Source: Pseudomonadota bacterium (GTDB lineage: Bacteria; Pseudomonadota; Gammaproteobacteria; Steroidobacterales; Steroidobacteraceae). From it: a stretch of DNA of 64,000 nt. A program made the position numbers and the translations under genes. The stretch lies in the NCBI GenBank assembly GCA_025355105.1, contig JANYAE010000122.1, positions 1-64,000 of the forward strand, read 5' to 3'. Below the pieces are notes generated by a model. That model worked only from the letters and a program-made list of their open reading frames with translations, made no database searches and was not told the DNA's origin. Below are positions 30,873 to 39,275 of the stretch, piece by piece; position 1 is the stretch's first letter, and each line of letters opens with the position of its first letter.

Positions 30873-31255
30873 CGGCGGCGCCGTTGGTCACGCATCGCGG
30901 CGGCTGTCACTGTGGCGCGGTGGCCTTCGAGGTCGACGCCCCGGCCTCGCTCGAGGTGCTGGACTGCAACTGCTCGATCTGCACGATGACCGGCTTCTTG
31001 CACCTGATCGTGCCGAAGGGCCGCTTCCGGCTGCTGCGCGGCGTGGACGCGCTGACCGAGTACACGTTCAACACCGGTGTCGCCAAGCACCTGTTCTGCC
31101 GGCGCTGCGGCATCAAGTCGTTCTACGTGCCCCGCTCGCACCCGCACGACGTCAGCGTCCACGCGCGCTGCCTCGACCCGTCGACCGTGACGGCGATGTG
31201 CATCAGTCCCTACGACGGACGGAACTGGGAGGCCGCCCGCGGCCAGCTCGGCTGA
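30869..31255 (+). CDS. GFA/CENP-V-family zinc protein
   Basis: A 128-residue protein of the glutathione-dependent formaldehyde-activating (GFA) family. The zinc-binding cysteines are Cys13 and Cys15 (GGCHCGAV), Cys33, Cys35 and Cys38 (CNCSICTMTG), and Cys77 and Cys80 (FCRRCGIKSFY). The classical Gfa enzyme promotes S-hydroxymethylglutathione formation, but most relatives have unknown substrates. The ATG overlaps the alkB stop (ATGA), so it is made together with the monooxygenase. Confidence 0.9.
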   Translation: MTAAPLVTHRGGCHCGAVAFEVDAPASLEVLDCNCSICTMTGFLHLIVPKGRFRLLRGVDALTEYTFNTGVAKHLFCRRCGIKSFYVPRSHPHDVSVHARCLDPSTVTAMCISPYDGRNWEAARGQLG

Positions 31256-31267
31256 CGGCGGGGTGTG

Positions 31268-33637
31268 CTAGCTGCGCGTCTGGCCGGCCAGGAACAGCCA
31301 GGTCTCGAGCACCGTATCCGGGTTGAGCGACAGGCTCTCGATGCCCTGGTCGACCAGCCAGCGCGCGAACTCGGGGTGGTCCGACGGGCCCTGGCCGCAG
31401 ATGCCGACGTACTTGCCCTGCGCGCGGCAGGCCTTGATCGCCATCGCGATCGCCGCCTTGACCGCCGGGTCGCGCTCGTCGAAGTGCTTGGCGACGATGG
31501 CGGAGTCGCGGTCGAGCCCGAGCACCAGCTGGGTCATGTCGTTCGAGCCGATCGACATGCCATCGAAGTACTTGAGGTAGTCGTCGGCGAGCAGCGCGTT
31601 GGTCGGCAGCTCGCACATCATGATGACCCTGAGGCCGTTGACGCCGCGGCCGAGGCCGTTGGCGGCGAGCAGCGTCGTGACCTGCTCGGCCTCCTTCAGC
31701 GTGCGCACGAACGGCACCATGACCTCGACGTTGGTCAGGCCCATCTCGTTGCGGACCCGCTTCAGCGCCAGGCACTCGAGCTCGAAGCAGGGGCGAAAGG
31801 TCTCGTCGATGTAGCGTGCGGCGCCGCGGAACCCGAGCATCGGGTTCTCCTCGTGCGGCTCGTAGGCCTTGCCGCCGATCAGGTTTGCGTACTCGTTCGA
31901 TTTGAAATCGGAGAGTCGGACGATCACCGGATTCGGCGCGAAGGCGGCCGCGATCTGGGCGATGCCCTCGGTCAGCTTGTCGATGAAGAACGACACCGGG
32001 TCGCGGTAGCCGGCCATCTGGGTGCGGATCGTGGCCTGCAGCGACGGCTCCAGGCGGTCGAACTCGAGCAGCGCGCGCGGGTGCACGCCGATCATGCGGT
32101 TGATGATGAACTCGAGCCGCGCCAGACCGACGCCGTGGTTCGGGATGCCGGCGAAGTCGAACGCCCGGTCGGGGTTGCCGACGTTCATCGTGATCTTGAC
32201 CGGCGGTGCCGGCAGCGCGTCGAGTTCGATCTGGCGCTTCTCGAAGTCGAGGAGTCCCGCGTAGACGTTGCCCGTGTCGCCCTCGGCGCAGGAGACGGTG
32301 ACCTCGCGGCCCTCCTGCACCGTCGCGGTGGCGTTGCCGCAGCCGACCACCGCCGGGATGCCGAGCTCGCGAGCGATGATCGCGGCGTGGCAGGTTCGCC
32401 CGCCGCGGTTGGTGACGATCGCGGAGGCGCGCTTCATCACCGGCTCCCAGTCCGGGTCGGTCATGTCGGCGACCAGCACGTCGCCGGCCTGCACGCGCGC
32501 CATCTCGCGCACGTCCTTGATCAGGCGCGCCGGGCCGGTGCCGATGCGGCTGCCGATCGCGCGGCCGGAGGCCAGCACCTTGGAACTGCCCTTGAGCGTG
32601 AAGCGCTGGATCGAGCGGCCGGCGCGGCTCTGAACCGTCTCGGGGCGGGCCTGCAGCACGTAGATCTGGCCGTCCTCGCCATCCTTGGCCCACTCGATGT
32701 CCATCGGGCACCGGTAGTGGTCCTCGATCAGCAGCGCCTGGCGGGCGAGCGCCGCGATGTCGGCATCGTCGATCGAGAACCGGGCACGGTCGGCGGCCGC
32801 GACGTCGACGGTGTCGACGCGCCGGCCGCGCGTCGCCTCGCCGTCGGCCGCGTAGATCATCTTGATCGCCTTGCCGCCGAGATTGCGCCGCAGGATCGCC
32901 GGCAGGCCGGCGCGCAGGCCCGGCTTGTAGACGTAGAATTCGTCCGGATTCACAGCGCCCTGGACTACCGTCTCGCCGAGGCCGTACGAGGCGGTGATGA
33001 AGACGACCTCGCGAAAGCCCGAATCGGTATCGAGCGTGAACATGACGCCGCTCGCGCCCAGGTCGCTGCGGACCATGTGCTGGATGCCGACCGACAGCGC
33101 CACCAGCGCGTGGTCGAAGCCCTGGTGGACGCGATAGGCAATCGCCCGGTCGTTGAACAGCGAGGCGTACACCTCGTGCATGGCGCGCAGCACGGCGGCG
33201 CGGCCCCGGACGTTGAGGAAGGTCTCCTGCTGGCCGGCGAAGGACGCCTCCGGCAGGTCCTCGGCGGTCGCCGACGAGCGCACCGCGACCGCGATCGCCT
33301 CACCGCCCATCTGCGTCCAGGCGTCGATGACCTCGCGTTCGAGCGCTGGCGGGAAGGGCGTTGCCAGGATCCACTCGCGGATCTGCGCGCCGGTGGCGGC
33401 CAGGCGGTCGACGTCGTCGACGTCGAGGTCGCTGAGCGCAGCCTGGATCCGGGCGGCGAGGCCGTCCTTGGCGAGGAACTCACGGTAGCCGTCGGCGGTG
33501 GTCGCGAAGCCGCCCGGCACCTGCACGCCGACGCGCGCGAGCTGACCGATCATCTCGCCGATCGAGGCGTTCTTGCCTCCGACCCGCTCGACGTCGCCCA
33601 TCCCGAGCTGCTCGAAAGGAACGATGTATTTGCTCAC
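31268..33637 (-). CDS. ppsA: Phosphoenolpyruvate synthase PpsA
   Basis: A 789-residue enzyme that makes PEP from pyruvate and ATP in gluconeogenesis. Domain order: N-terminal ATP-grasp part ([10 protein letters not shown] at the start, [20 protein letters not shown] near 120-138), the swivelling phosphohistidine domain with [14 protein letters not shown] (His417), and the C-terminal PEP/pyruvate barrel ending [15 protein letters not shown] and [10 protein letters not shown]. Thr415, two residues before the His, is the site the divergently encoded PpsR is expected to phosphorylate. GTG start with GAGGA upstream. Full length. Confidence 0.97.
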   Translation of the reverse strand: MSKYIVPFEQLGMGDVERVGGKNASIGEMIGQLARVGVQVPGGFATTADGYREFLAKDGLAARIQAALSDLDVDDVDRLAATGAQIREWILATPFPPALEREVIDAWTQMGGEAIAVAVRSSATAEDLPEASFAGQQETFLNVRGRAAVLRAMHEVYASLFNDRAIAYRVHQGFDHALVALSVGIQHMVRSDLGASGVMFTLDTDSGFREVVFITASYGLGETVVQGAVNPDEFYVYKPGLRAGLPAILRRNLGGKAIKMIYAADGEATRGRRVDTVDVAAADRARFSIDDADIAALARQALLIEDHYRCPMDIEWAKDGEDGQIYVLQARPETVQSRAGRSIQRFTLKGSSKVLASGRAIGSRIGTGPARLIKDVREMARVQAGDVLVADMTDPDWEPVMKRASAIVTNRGGRTCHAAIIARELGIPAVVGCGNATATVQEGREVTVSCAEGDTGNVYAGLLDFEKRQIELDALPAPPVKITMNVGNPDRAFDFAGIPNHGVGLARLEFIINRMIGVHPRALLEFDRLEPSLQATIRTQMAGYRDPVSFFIDKLTEGIAQIAAAFAPNPVIVRLSDFKSNEYANLIGGKAYEPHEENPMLGFRGAARYIDETFRPCFELECLALKRVRNEMGLTNVEVMVPFVRTLKEAEQVTTLLAANGLGRGVNGLRVIMMCELPTNALLADDYLKYFDGMSIGSNDMTQLVLGLDRDSAIVAKHFDERDPAVKAAIAMAIKACRAQGKYVGICGQGPSDHPEFARWLVDQGIESLSLNPDTVLETWLFLAGQTRS

Positions 33638-33782
33638 GCGTCAGTCCTCGACCGGCCGGTACCCGGGCGCGGATTGTGCCGCATTCGCGGCCGCCCTGCG
33701 TGAGCGACTACCGCATGCCGCCCGGAGCCCCGCCGGAGCCGGCCGGCACGGTACACTCCGCCGTCCCCGGGGAGGTGCGGTC

Positions 33783-34607
33783 TTGCCGAAACGCACGGTG
33801 TTCTTCGTATCCGACCAGACCGGCGTGACGGCCGAGACCATGGGTCACAGCCTCCTGACGCAGTTCGAGGGACTGACCTTTCGCGCCGTGACGCTGCCGT
33901 TCGTCGCCACGCTTGAGAAGGCCGCCGAGGCGCGGGCCCGGATCGACGCGACCGCGGCCGCGGAGGGCGAGTTGCCGATCGTGTTCTCGACGCTGATCAA
34001 GGACGACCTGCGCGACGAGGTCAAGGCCGCGCGGGCCGTGTTCCTCGACTTCTTCGATGCCTTCCTCGGGCCGCTCGAGGCCGCGCTCGGCGTCAAGAGC
34101 TCGCACGCCGCCGGCCGCGCCCACGGCATGGCGGACCTCGCGAGCTACACGGCGCGCATCAACGCGACCAACTTCGCGATCGCCAACGACGACGGTACCC
34201 AGACCCGCGAGTACGAGCAGGCCGACGTCATCCTGATCGGCGTATCGCGTTCCGGCAAGACGCCGACCTGCCTCTACATGGCGCTGCAGTACGGCATCTA
34301 CGCGGCCAACTACCCGCTGACCGAGGACGACCTCGAGTCCGGCAAGCTGCCGGGGGCGCTGGTGCGCCACCAGGCGAAGCTGTACGCGCTGACGATCCGG
34401 CCGGAGCGGCTGCGCGAGATCCGCCACGAGCGGCGGCCGAACAGCAAGTACTCCTCCGCCCAGCAGGTGGCGTTCGAAGTGCGTACCGCCGAGGCGCTGT
34501 TCGTTCGCCTCGGGATCCCGTTCCTCGACACCACCCATACCTCGGTCGAGGAGATCGGCAGCCGGATCATGCACGCCACGGGCATCGAGCGCCGCCTCAA
34601 GCCCTGA
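33783..34607 (+). CDS. ppsR: PEP synthase regulatory kinase/phosphorylase PpsR
   Basis: A 274-residue DUF299 protein that switches PEP synthase off by ADP-dependent threonine phosphorylation and on by phosphorolysis. It has the family start VFFVSDQTGVTAETMG, the P-loop GVSRSGKT at residues 153-160, and SKYSSAQQVAFEVRTAEALF near the end. The start is a TTG at 33783, supported by GGGGAGG 8-15 bases upstream; no ATG or GTG is in frame at the right place. Divergent from its target ppsA, with 145 bases between. Confidence 0.94.
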   Translation: MPKRTVFFVSDQTGVTAETMGHSLLTQFEGLTFRAVTLPFVATLEKAAEARARIDATAAAEGELPIVFSTLIKDDLRDEVKAARAVFLDFFDAFLGPLEAALGVKSSHAAGRAHGMADLASYTARINATNFAIANDDGTQTREYEQADVILIGVSRSGKTPTCLYMALQYGIYAANYPLTEDDLESGKLPGALVRHQAKLYALTIRPERLREIRHERRPNSKYSSAQQVAFEVRTAEALFVRLGIPFLDTTHTSVEEIGSRIMHATGIERRLKP

Positions 34608-34697
34608 GCGGGCGTGATGCAGTTCGCATGCCATGCGCAAAAATCTGCGCGTGTTCTCATCTCGAAAGCGCCCGGCAGACGCGCAAAATCGCTGTGT

Positions 34698-34703
34698 TAT
34701 ATT
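34698..34703 (+). promoter_or_regulatory. Candidate -10 box next to the DUF1249 start
   Basis: TATATT lies only 6 bases before the ATG at 34710, inside an AT-rich patch. No convincing -35 box is seen. If used, transcription would start at or next to the ATG, giving a leaderless message. Confidence 0.3.
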
Positions 34704-34709
34704 CGATCC

Positions 34710-35150
34710 ATGCTCGGCGACGACCTCTGTGCAGTGTCGTGGCGCGCGCGGCCCGGCAGCTTCGTCGGCCTGATGACGCTCTACGAAAGCAACTACATCC
34801 GGCTCGGCTGGCTGGCAGGTGACCTGCGCGGCCTGGCCGGCGAGCACCGCTCGCGCGTGCTGCGCGACGTCGAGCTCAAGTTGACCGTGGTCGAGCGCGG
34901 GCCCTACACGACGATGCTGCAGCTGACCTACGCCTTCGGCGGCGAGCCCGAGGGGCCAGATTCGCCGGACCTCAGCGTGCGCGTCTATCACGACGCGCGG
35001 GTCGCCGAGGCCCATGCCGTCGGCGCGAGTTCGCGGCTGACCGCCGACGGCGCCGACCTGCATTCGCGCTGGGCACGAAACGTCATGCTGAACAAGTGGC
35101 TCGAGTACTGCGTCGATCGCGGCCATCGCTTCGGCGCGGCCAGCGCGTGA
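34710..35150 (+). CDS. DUF1249 (YqiB-like) protein
   Basis: A 146-residue protein of the DUF1249 family, function unknown. Family sequence: FVGLMTLYESNYIRLGWLAG, ELKLTVVERGPYTTMLQLTY, VRVYHDARVAEAHAVGA, and the ending NKWLEYCVDRGHRF, like E. coli YqiB. I start at 34710, where the family begins; the open frame from 34614 adds an unsupported stretch, and a -10-like box falls inside it. No clear Shine-Dalgarno sequence is seen. No signal peptide, so probably cytoplasmic. Confidence 0.87.
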   Translation: MLGDDLCAVSWRARPGSFVGLMTLYESNYIRLGWLAGDLRGLAGEHRSRVLRDVELKLTVVERGPYTTMLQLTYAFGGEPEGPDSPDLSVRVYHDARVAEAHAVGASSRLTADGADLHSRWARNVMLNKWLEYCVDRGHRFGAASA

Positions 35151-35169
35151 GCGGCCGGCCGCGGGCCAG

Positions 35170-36225
35170 ATGGCGCCGCCCCCCATGAGCATCGGCGACA
35201 AAATCAACTCGTTGCGGCTGCCGCTGATCGGCGCGCGCCGCACCGCGGACGAGCACGAGCGGCTGCTCAAGCTCTACTGGAACCGGGCCGAGCTCAAGAA
35301 GGAGCTCGCCAGCCTCGACGACCAGCTCTACCAGCTGCGCGATCGCCTCAAGCAGCAGGAGGCCGCCACGCAGCGCGCGCACGAGGAGCGCGAGTCGCTC
35401 GAGACGCTGCTCGGCAACCCGGAGCTCGGCTTCGGCGCGCTGGTGCACTTTCAGCTGAACGGCCTGTGGCGCGCCAGTCATACGCAGCTCGAGCAGTTCG
35501 CGACCGAGCTGCGGCGCCAGCAGGAGGACCGCGAGCGCAAGCGCCAGCTGGTGGAGTTCCACCAGGAGCGGCAGTCGCGTACGGCGCTTGCCGCGGCGCG
35601 CATGACGGAAGCTGGCGACGCGCTGCAGGTCGAGGAGGAGACCGAGTCGGCGCTCAAGGCCAAGCTCGGCGCCGCAACCGGCCTATGGCACTACTTCAGC
35701 CGCCGCCGGCTCGCCGACCGCATCGCCCGCCAGGCTGGGCAGCTCGCCAACGCGCGCCGCTACCTCGAGGACATGCGCGAGGCCAAGCGCACGATCGAGA
35801 AGGAGCCGTGGCCGGAGTTCGGCGGCCTGTCGCTCGAGGGTCGGCGCGCGATCAACAGTGCGGTGATCGCCTATGCGCAGCTGTTGTACGCGCGGCTGGC
35901 GGAGTCGGGGCTCGCGCTGCACGCACGTCAGGCGCGCACCCGTAGCGTGCACGAGAGCAACTACGGGGCGCGTGCCGAGTGCGAGTCGCTGATGAACGAG
36001 GTCGTCGCCGGCATCGCGATCGTCAAGTCGCAGAAGGACATCGCCGCCGAGATCCGCGTCCGCACCGAGGCGCTGAAGGGCGCCGCCACCTATCGCCACC
36101 CCGAGGACACCGTGCCGGATCCCGGCTCGTTGCCGTCGGCCTTCATCGGGCGCGGCCTGCCGGTGCGCGAGCCGAACGTGCTGGTCGATGACTACTGGGA
36201 TCTCTACGCGGCGTTGCTGCGCTGA
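35170..36225 (+). CDS. Coiled-coil protein of unknown function
   Basis: A 351-residue protein that I do not recognise. Two long charged helical stretches, about residues 25-75 and 110-165, have heptad-like patterns of a coiled coil (LASLDDQLYQLRDRLKQQEA). No signal peptide or membrane helix is seen. The C-terminal third is less charged and ends with a conserved-looking NVLVDDYWDLYAALL. The start may be 35170 or the ATG at 35185 (MSIGDKINSL); neither has a strong ribosome site. It follows the DUF1249 gene by 19 bases and may be co-transcribed. Its 3' end overlaps the convergent RND gene by 22 bases. Confidence 0.8.
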   Translation: MAPPPMSIGDKINSLRLPLIGARRTADEHERLLKLYWNRAELKKELASLDDQLYQLRDRLKQQEAATQRAHEERESLETLLGNPELGFGALVHFQLNGLWRASHTQLEQFATELRRQQEDRERKRQLVEFHQERQSRTALAAARMTEAGDALQVEEETESALKAKLGAATGLWHYFSRRRLADRIARQAGQLANARRYLEDMREAKRTIEKEPWPEFGGLSLEGRRAINSAVIAYAQLLYARLAESGLALHARQARTRSVHESNYGARAECESLMNEVVAGIAIVKSQKDIAAEIRVRTEALKGAATYRHPEDTVPDPGSLPSAFIGRGLPVREPNVLVDDYWDLYAALLR

Positions 36226-39200
36226 GCGGCGGGCGCGGCGCGTGCCGCGAGCCGGCGCCGCCAGGCGGCAAGGTCGTCGAACCAGGCGTAGAAGGCCGGC
36301 ACGAAGATCAGCGACACGACCGCGCCGAAGGCCAGCCCGCCGATGATCGCCCGCGCCATCGGGTAGTAGGCCGGCCCGCCGCCGCCGCCGCCGACCTGGG
36401 CGTCACCGACCGCGAGCGGCACGAGGCCGAGTAGCGTGGTCGCGGTGGTCATCAGGATCGGCCGCAGCCGGTCACGTCCGGCGCGCTCGATCGCCGCGTC
36501 GCGCTCCATGCCGGCGGCGCGCAGGTTGGCGACGTGCGCGATCAGCACGATACCGATGTTCACCACCACGCCGACCAGGATCATGATGCCGATCATCGCC
36601 ATCAGCGTGATCGGCGTCTGGGTCGCGGCGAACAGCCAGAACACGCCGATGACGGCGAAGACGATCGAGGTGACGATCGCGAGCGGATAGAGCAGCGACT
36701 CGAACAGCGCCGCCATCACCAGGAAGATCAGCACGATCGCGAGACCGATGTTCTGCAGCATCGTCGCCAGCGTCGCGTCGTTGTCGTCGAAGCCGCGGCC
36801 GAATTTCCAGGCGTAGCCGGCCGGCCACGGGAAGGAGTCGAGCACCGGCGTGACGCGCTTGCGGATCTCGTCGAGGGTCGCGCCCTTGGCGACCCCGCCG
36901 CTGACCACGACCGACGTCAGGCGGTTGGTGCGTTCGATGGCACGCTCGCCCGGCACCTCGTGGAAGCGAGCGATTGCGCTGAGCGGCAGCTGGCCGCCGG
37001 CCGGCAGCGGAATCAGCAGCCGCGCGAGGTCGTCGACGCCCTGGCGGTCGTTCGGCCGGAACGCGAGCCGCATGTCGAGTTCGCGGTCGCCGCTGCGCAA
37101 CTCGCGCAGCTTGTCGCCGCGCAGCGCGGCCGCCACGGTGCGCGCCACGTCCTCGGTCGCGAGGCCCACCTCGGCTGCGCGGTCGCGATCGACCACGATC
37201 TGCACCTCGCGGTCGCCGCTGCGCGCCTCGGAATGCACGCCCTCGAGGCCCGGTACGGCCGCGAGCCGGTGCGCGAGGGCCACCGACAGGTCGGCGAGCA
37301 CCGGTGTCGACTCGCCGGTCAGCTGCACGCTGAAGCCGCTGGCACCGCCGGAGTCGTCGAGTTTGAAGGTCGGCTTGCCGATGATGATCTCGGGCAGGCC
37401 TTTGGTGATGCGCTCGAGGACCTCGCGCGCCGGCAGCTTGGCGCTCTTCTTCGGCGTCAGCTGCAGGAAGGTGACCGCCTGGTTCGGCTCGTAGCGCGAG
37501 TAGATGGTCTCGATGTCGAACTCGGCGCGATGGGCCTGCAGGAAGGCCTCGACGCGGTTGACGGCCTGCTCGACGCGGTCGAGCGGGTGGCTGCCGTCGA
37601 TCTTGTAGTCGAGGATCAGCGTACGGCTCGCGCCCTGCGGGAACGGATCCACCTTGACGAGGCCGAGCGCGAACAGCGGTACCGGCGAGGCCAGGGTCAG
37701 CGCGACCAGCCCGGCGGTCTTCCACGGCGAGCGCAGCACCCAGCGCAGCGCCCGCGCGTAGCGTTCCTGCAGCCGGCCGACGAAGCTGCCGGCCGGCTGC
37801 GGCTTCGGTGCCGGCAGCCGCGAGGTCAGCAGTGGAATCAGCGTTTGCGCGACCAGCAGCGAGGCGATCATCGCGACCACGATCGGGATCGCGACGTGCA
37901 CCAGGAAGATCGAGGTCTGGCTGCGTTCGCCGAACACGAGCGGCAGGAACACGATCACGGTCGCGGCCGTACCGGCGAGCGTCGCGACGCCCACCTCGCT
38001 GACCCCGCGGATGGTGGTGGCCACGGCGTCAGCCGGGTCGCGCTCGCGATGGCGGAAGATGCTCTCGGTCACGACCACCGCATTGTCGACCAGCATGCCG
38101 ACCGCGAGCATCATGCCCATCATCGTCAGCACGTTGAGCGTCAGGCCGAGGAAGTACATCGCCGCGAGCGTCACGACCAGCGAGCAGGGCACGGCGAGGC
38201 TGACGATCGCGGTGGTCGGCCCGTCGCGCAGGAAGAAGTACAGCACGCACAGCGCCATCAGGCCGCCGAGCAGCCCGGCGTTGCGCAACTCGGTCAGCGA
38301 GTTGCGGATGCTCTCGGCCTGGTTGCCGACGATCACCATCTTGATGCCCTGCAGGCTGGGCAGGTCGCGGGCGGTCTCGAGCGCCTTCAGCACGCGGTCG
38401 ACGACGTCGACGACGTTGGCCTGAGTGGTCTTGAACACGTCGAGGCCCACCGCCGGCCGCAGGTCGACGTGCCGGCCGACCTCGGTCGGCGGCGTCACCA
38501 GCGCCACCTCGGCGACGTCACCGAGGTGCAGGTCCGGCCGGATCGACAGGCGCTCGACGTCGGCGGTCGAGTGGAACTCGCCGAGCGGTCGCACGGTGAA
38601 GCGCTGGCCGCGCTCGGTGATCTCGCCGGCGCTGACCGCGAAGTTGCTCTTCTGCAGCGCATCGCGCAGCTCCGGCAGCGCCATGTGGTGCGCGGCGGCG
38701 CGGTCGGCATCGACCAGGATGCGGACCTCGCGGCGCTGCACGCCGGCGAGGCTGACGCGCGCGACGCCGTCGAGGCGCTCGAGCGGCTTCACCAGGTGAC
38801 GTTCGAGCGCGTCGTACTGCTGCGACAGGTCTTCGTTGGCGGACAGGCGCACCACCACCACCGGCTGGTCGGCGGACGAGAACGACTGCACCAGGATGCG
38901 GTCGGCGCCGGCCGGCAGCTGGGCGCGGATCGAGTCGAGCTTGGCGCGCACGTCGAAGCTCGCGGCTTCGAGCTTGCGGCCCCAGCCGAGCTCGATGTTG
39001 AGCCGCGCCATGTCGGCGGTCGAGGTCGACGAGACGCGCTTGACGCCGGCCAGCGTCGCGAGCGCCTCCTCGGCCGGCCGGGTCACGAGCCGCTCGACCT
39101 CCTCGGGGCTCGAGCCCGGGTAGGGGATGCTGACCTCGAGGCCCGGGAAGGTGATGGCCGGGAACTCCTCGAGCGGCAGCAGCCCGGCGGCGATCAGGCC

Positions 39201-39272
39201 GATGGCCGCGATCGCGACGAACACCATCAGCGTCGTGACCGGGCGGCGCAGCGCGAACTCGGTGTGCAGCAT
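36204..39272 (-). CDS. RND efflux permease, second of a pair
   Basis: A 1022-residue inner-membrane RND transporter, with twelve expected helices and two large periplasmic loops. Family sequence: EFALRRPVTTLMVFVAIAAI at the N terminus, FPGLEVSIPYPGSSPEEVER, and the TM4 segment GMLVDNAVVVTES. In TM4 the proton-relay pair is Asp-Asn, where classical AcrB has Asp-Asp; the same holds for its partner. It starts 3 bases after the first permease stops. The pair with one adaptor recalls MdtABC or SwrC-like systems. Substrates unknown. Confidence 0.92.
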   Translation of the reverse strand: MLHTEFALRRPVTTLMVFVAIAAIGLIAAGLLPLEEFPAITFPGLEVSIPYPGSSPEEVERLVTRPAEEALATLAGVKRVSSTSTADMARLNIELGWGRKLEAASFDVRAKLDSIRAQLPAGADRILVQSFSSADQPVVVVRLSANEDLSQQYDALERHLVKPLERLDGVARVSLAGVQRREVRILVDADRAAAHHMALPELRDALQKSNFAVSAGEITERGQRFTVRPLGEFHSTADVERLSIRPDLHLGDVAEVALVTPPTEVGRHVDLRPAVGLDVFKTTQANVVDVVDRVLKALETARDLPSLQGIKMVIVGNQAESIRNSLTELRNAGLLGGLMALCVLYFFLRDGPTTAIVSLAVPCSLVVTLAAMYFLGLTLNVLTMMGMMLAVGMLVDNAVVVTESIFRHRERDPADAVATTIRGVSEVGVATLAGTAATVIVFLPLVFGERSQTSIFLVHVAIPIVVAMIASLLVAQTLIPLLTSRLPAPKPQPAGSFVGRLQERYARALRWVLRSPWKTAGLVALTLASPVPLFALGLVKVDPFPQGASRTLILDYKIDGSHPLDRVEQAVNRVEAFLQAHRAEFDIETIYSRYEPNQAVTFLQLTPKKSAKLPAREVLERITKGLPEIIIGKPTFKLDDSGGASGFSVQLTGESTPVLADLSVALAHRLAAVPGLEGVHSEARSGDREVQIVVDRDRAAEVGLATEDVARTVAAALRGDKLRELRSGDRELDMRLAFRPNDRQGVDDLARLLIPLPAGGQLPLSAIARFHEVPGERAIERTNRLTSVVVSGGVAKGATLDEIRKRVTPVLDSFPWPAGYAWKFGRGFDDNDATLATMLQNIGLAIVLIFLVMAALFESLLYPLAIVTSIVFAVIGVFWLFAATQTPITLMAMIGIMILVGVVVNIGIVLIAHVANLRAAGMERDAAIERAGRDRLRPILMTTATTLLGLVPLAVGDAQVGGGGGGPAYYPMARAIIGGLAFGAVVSLIFVPAFYAWFDDLAAWRRRLAARAAPAAQRSNAA

Positions 39273-39275
39273 CGC

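Noticed and set aside
31265-33703. Open frame of 812 codons opposite ppsA
   Set aside because: A shadow of ppsA; no recognisable domain and no ribosome site.
34635-34650. GCGCA/TGCGC repeat after ppsR as terminator
   Set aside because: A five-base-pair stem followed by no T run is too weak.
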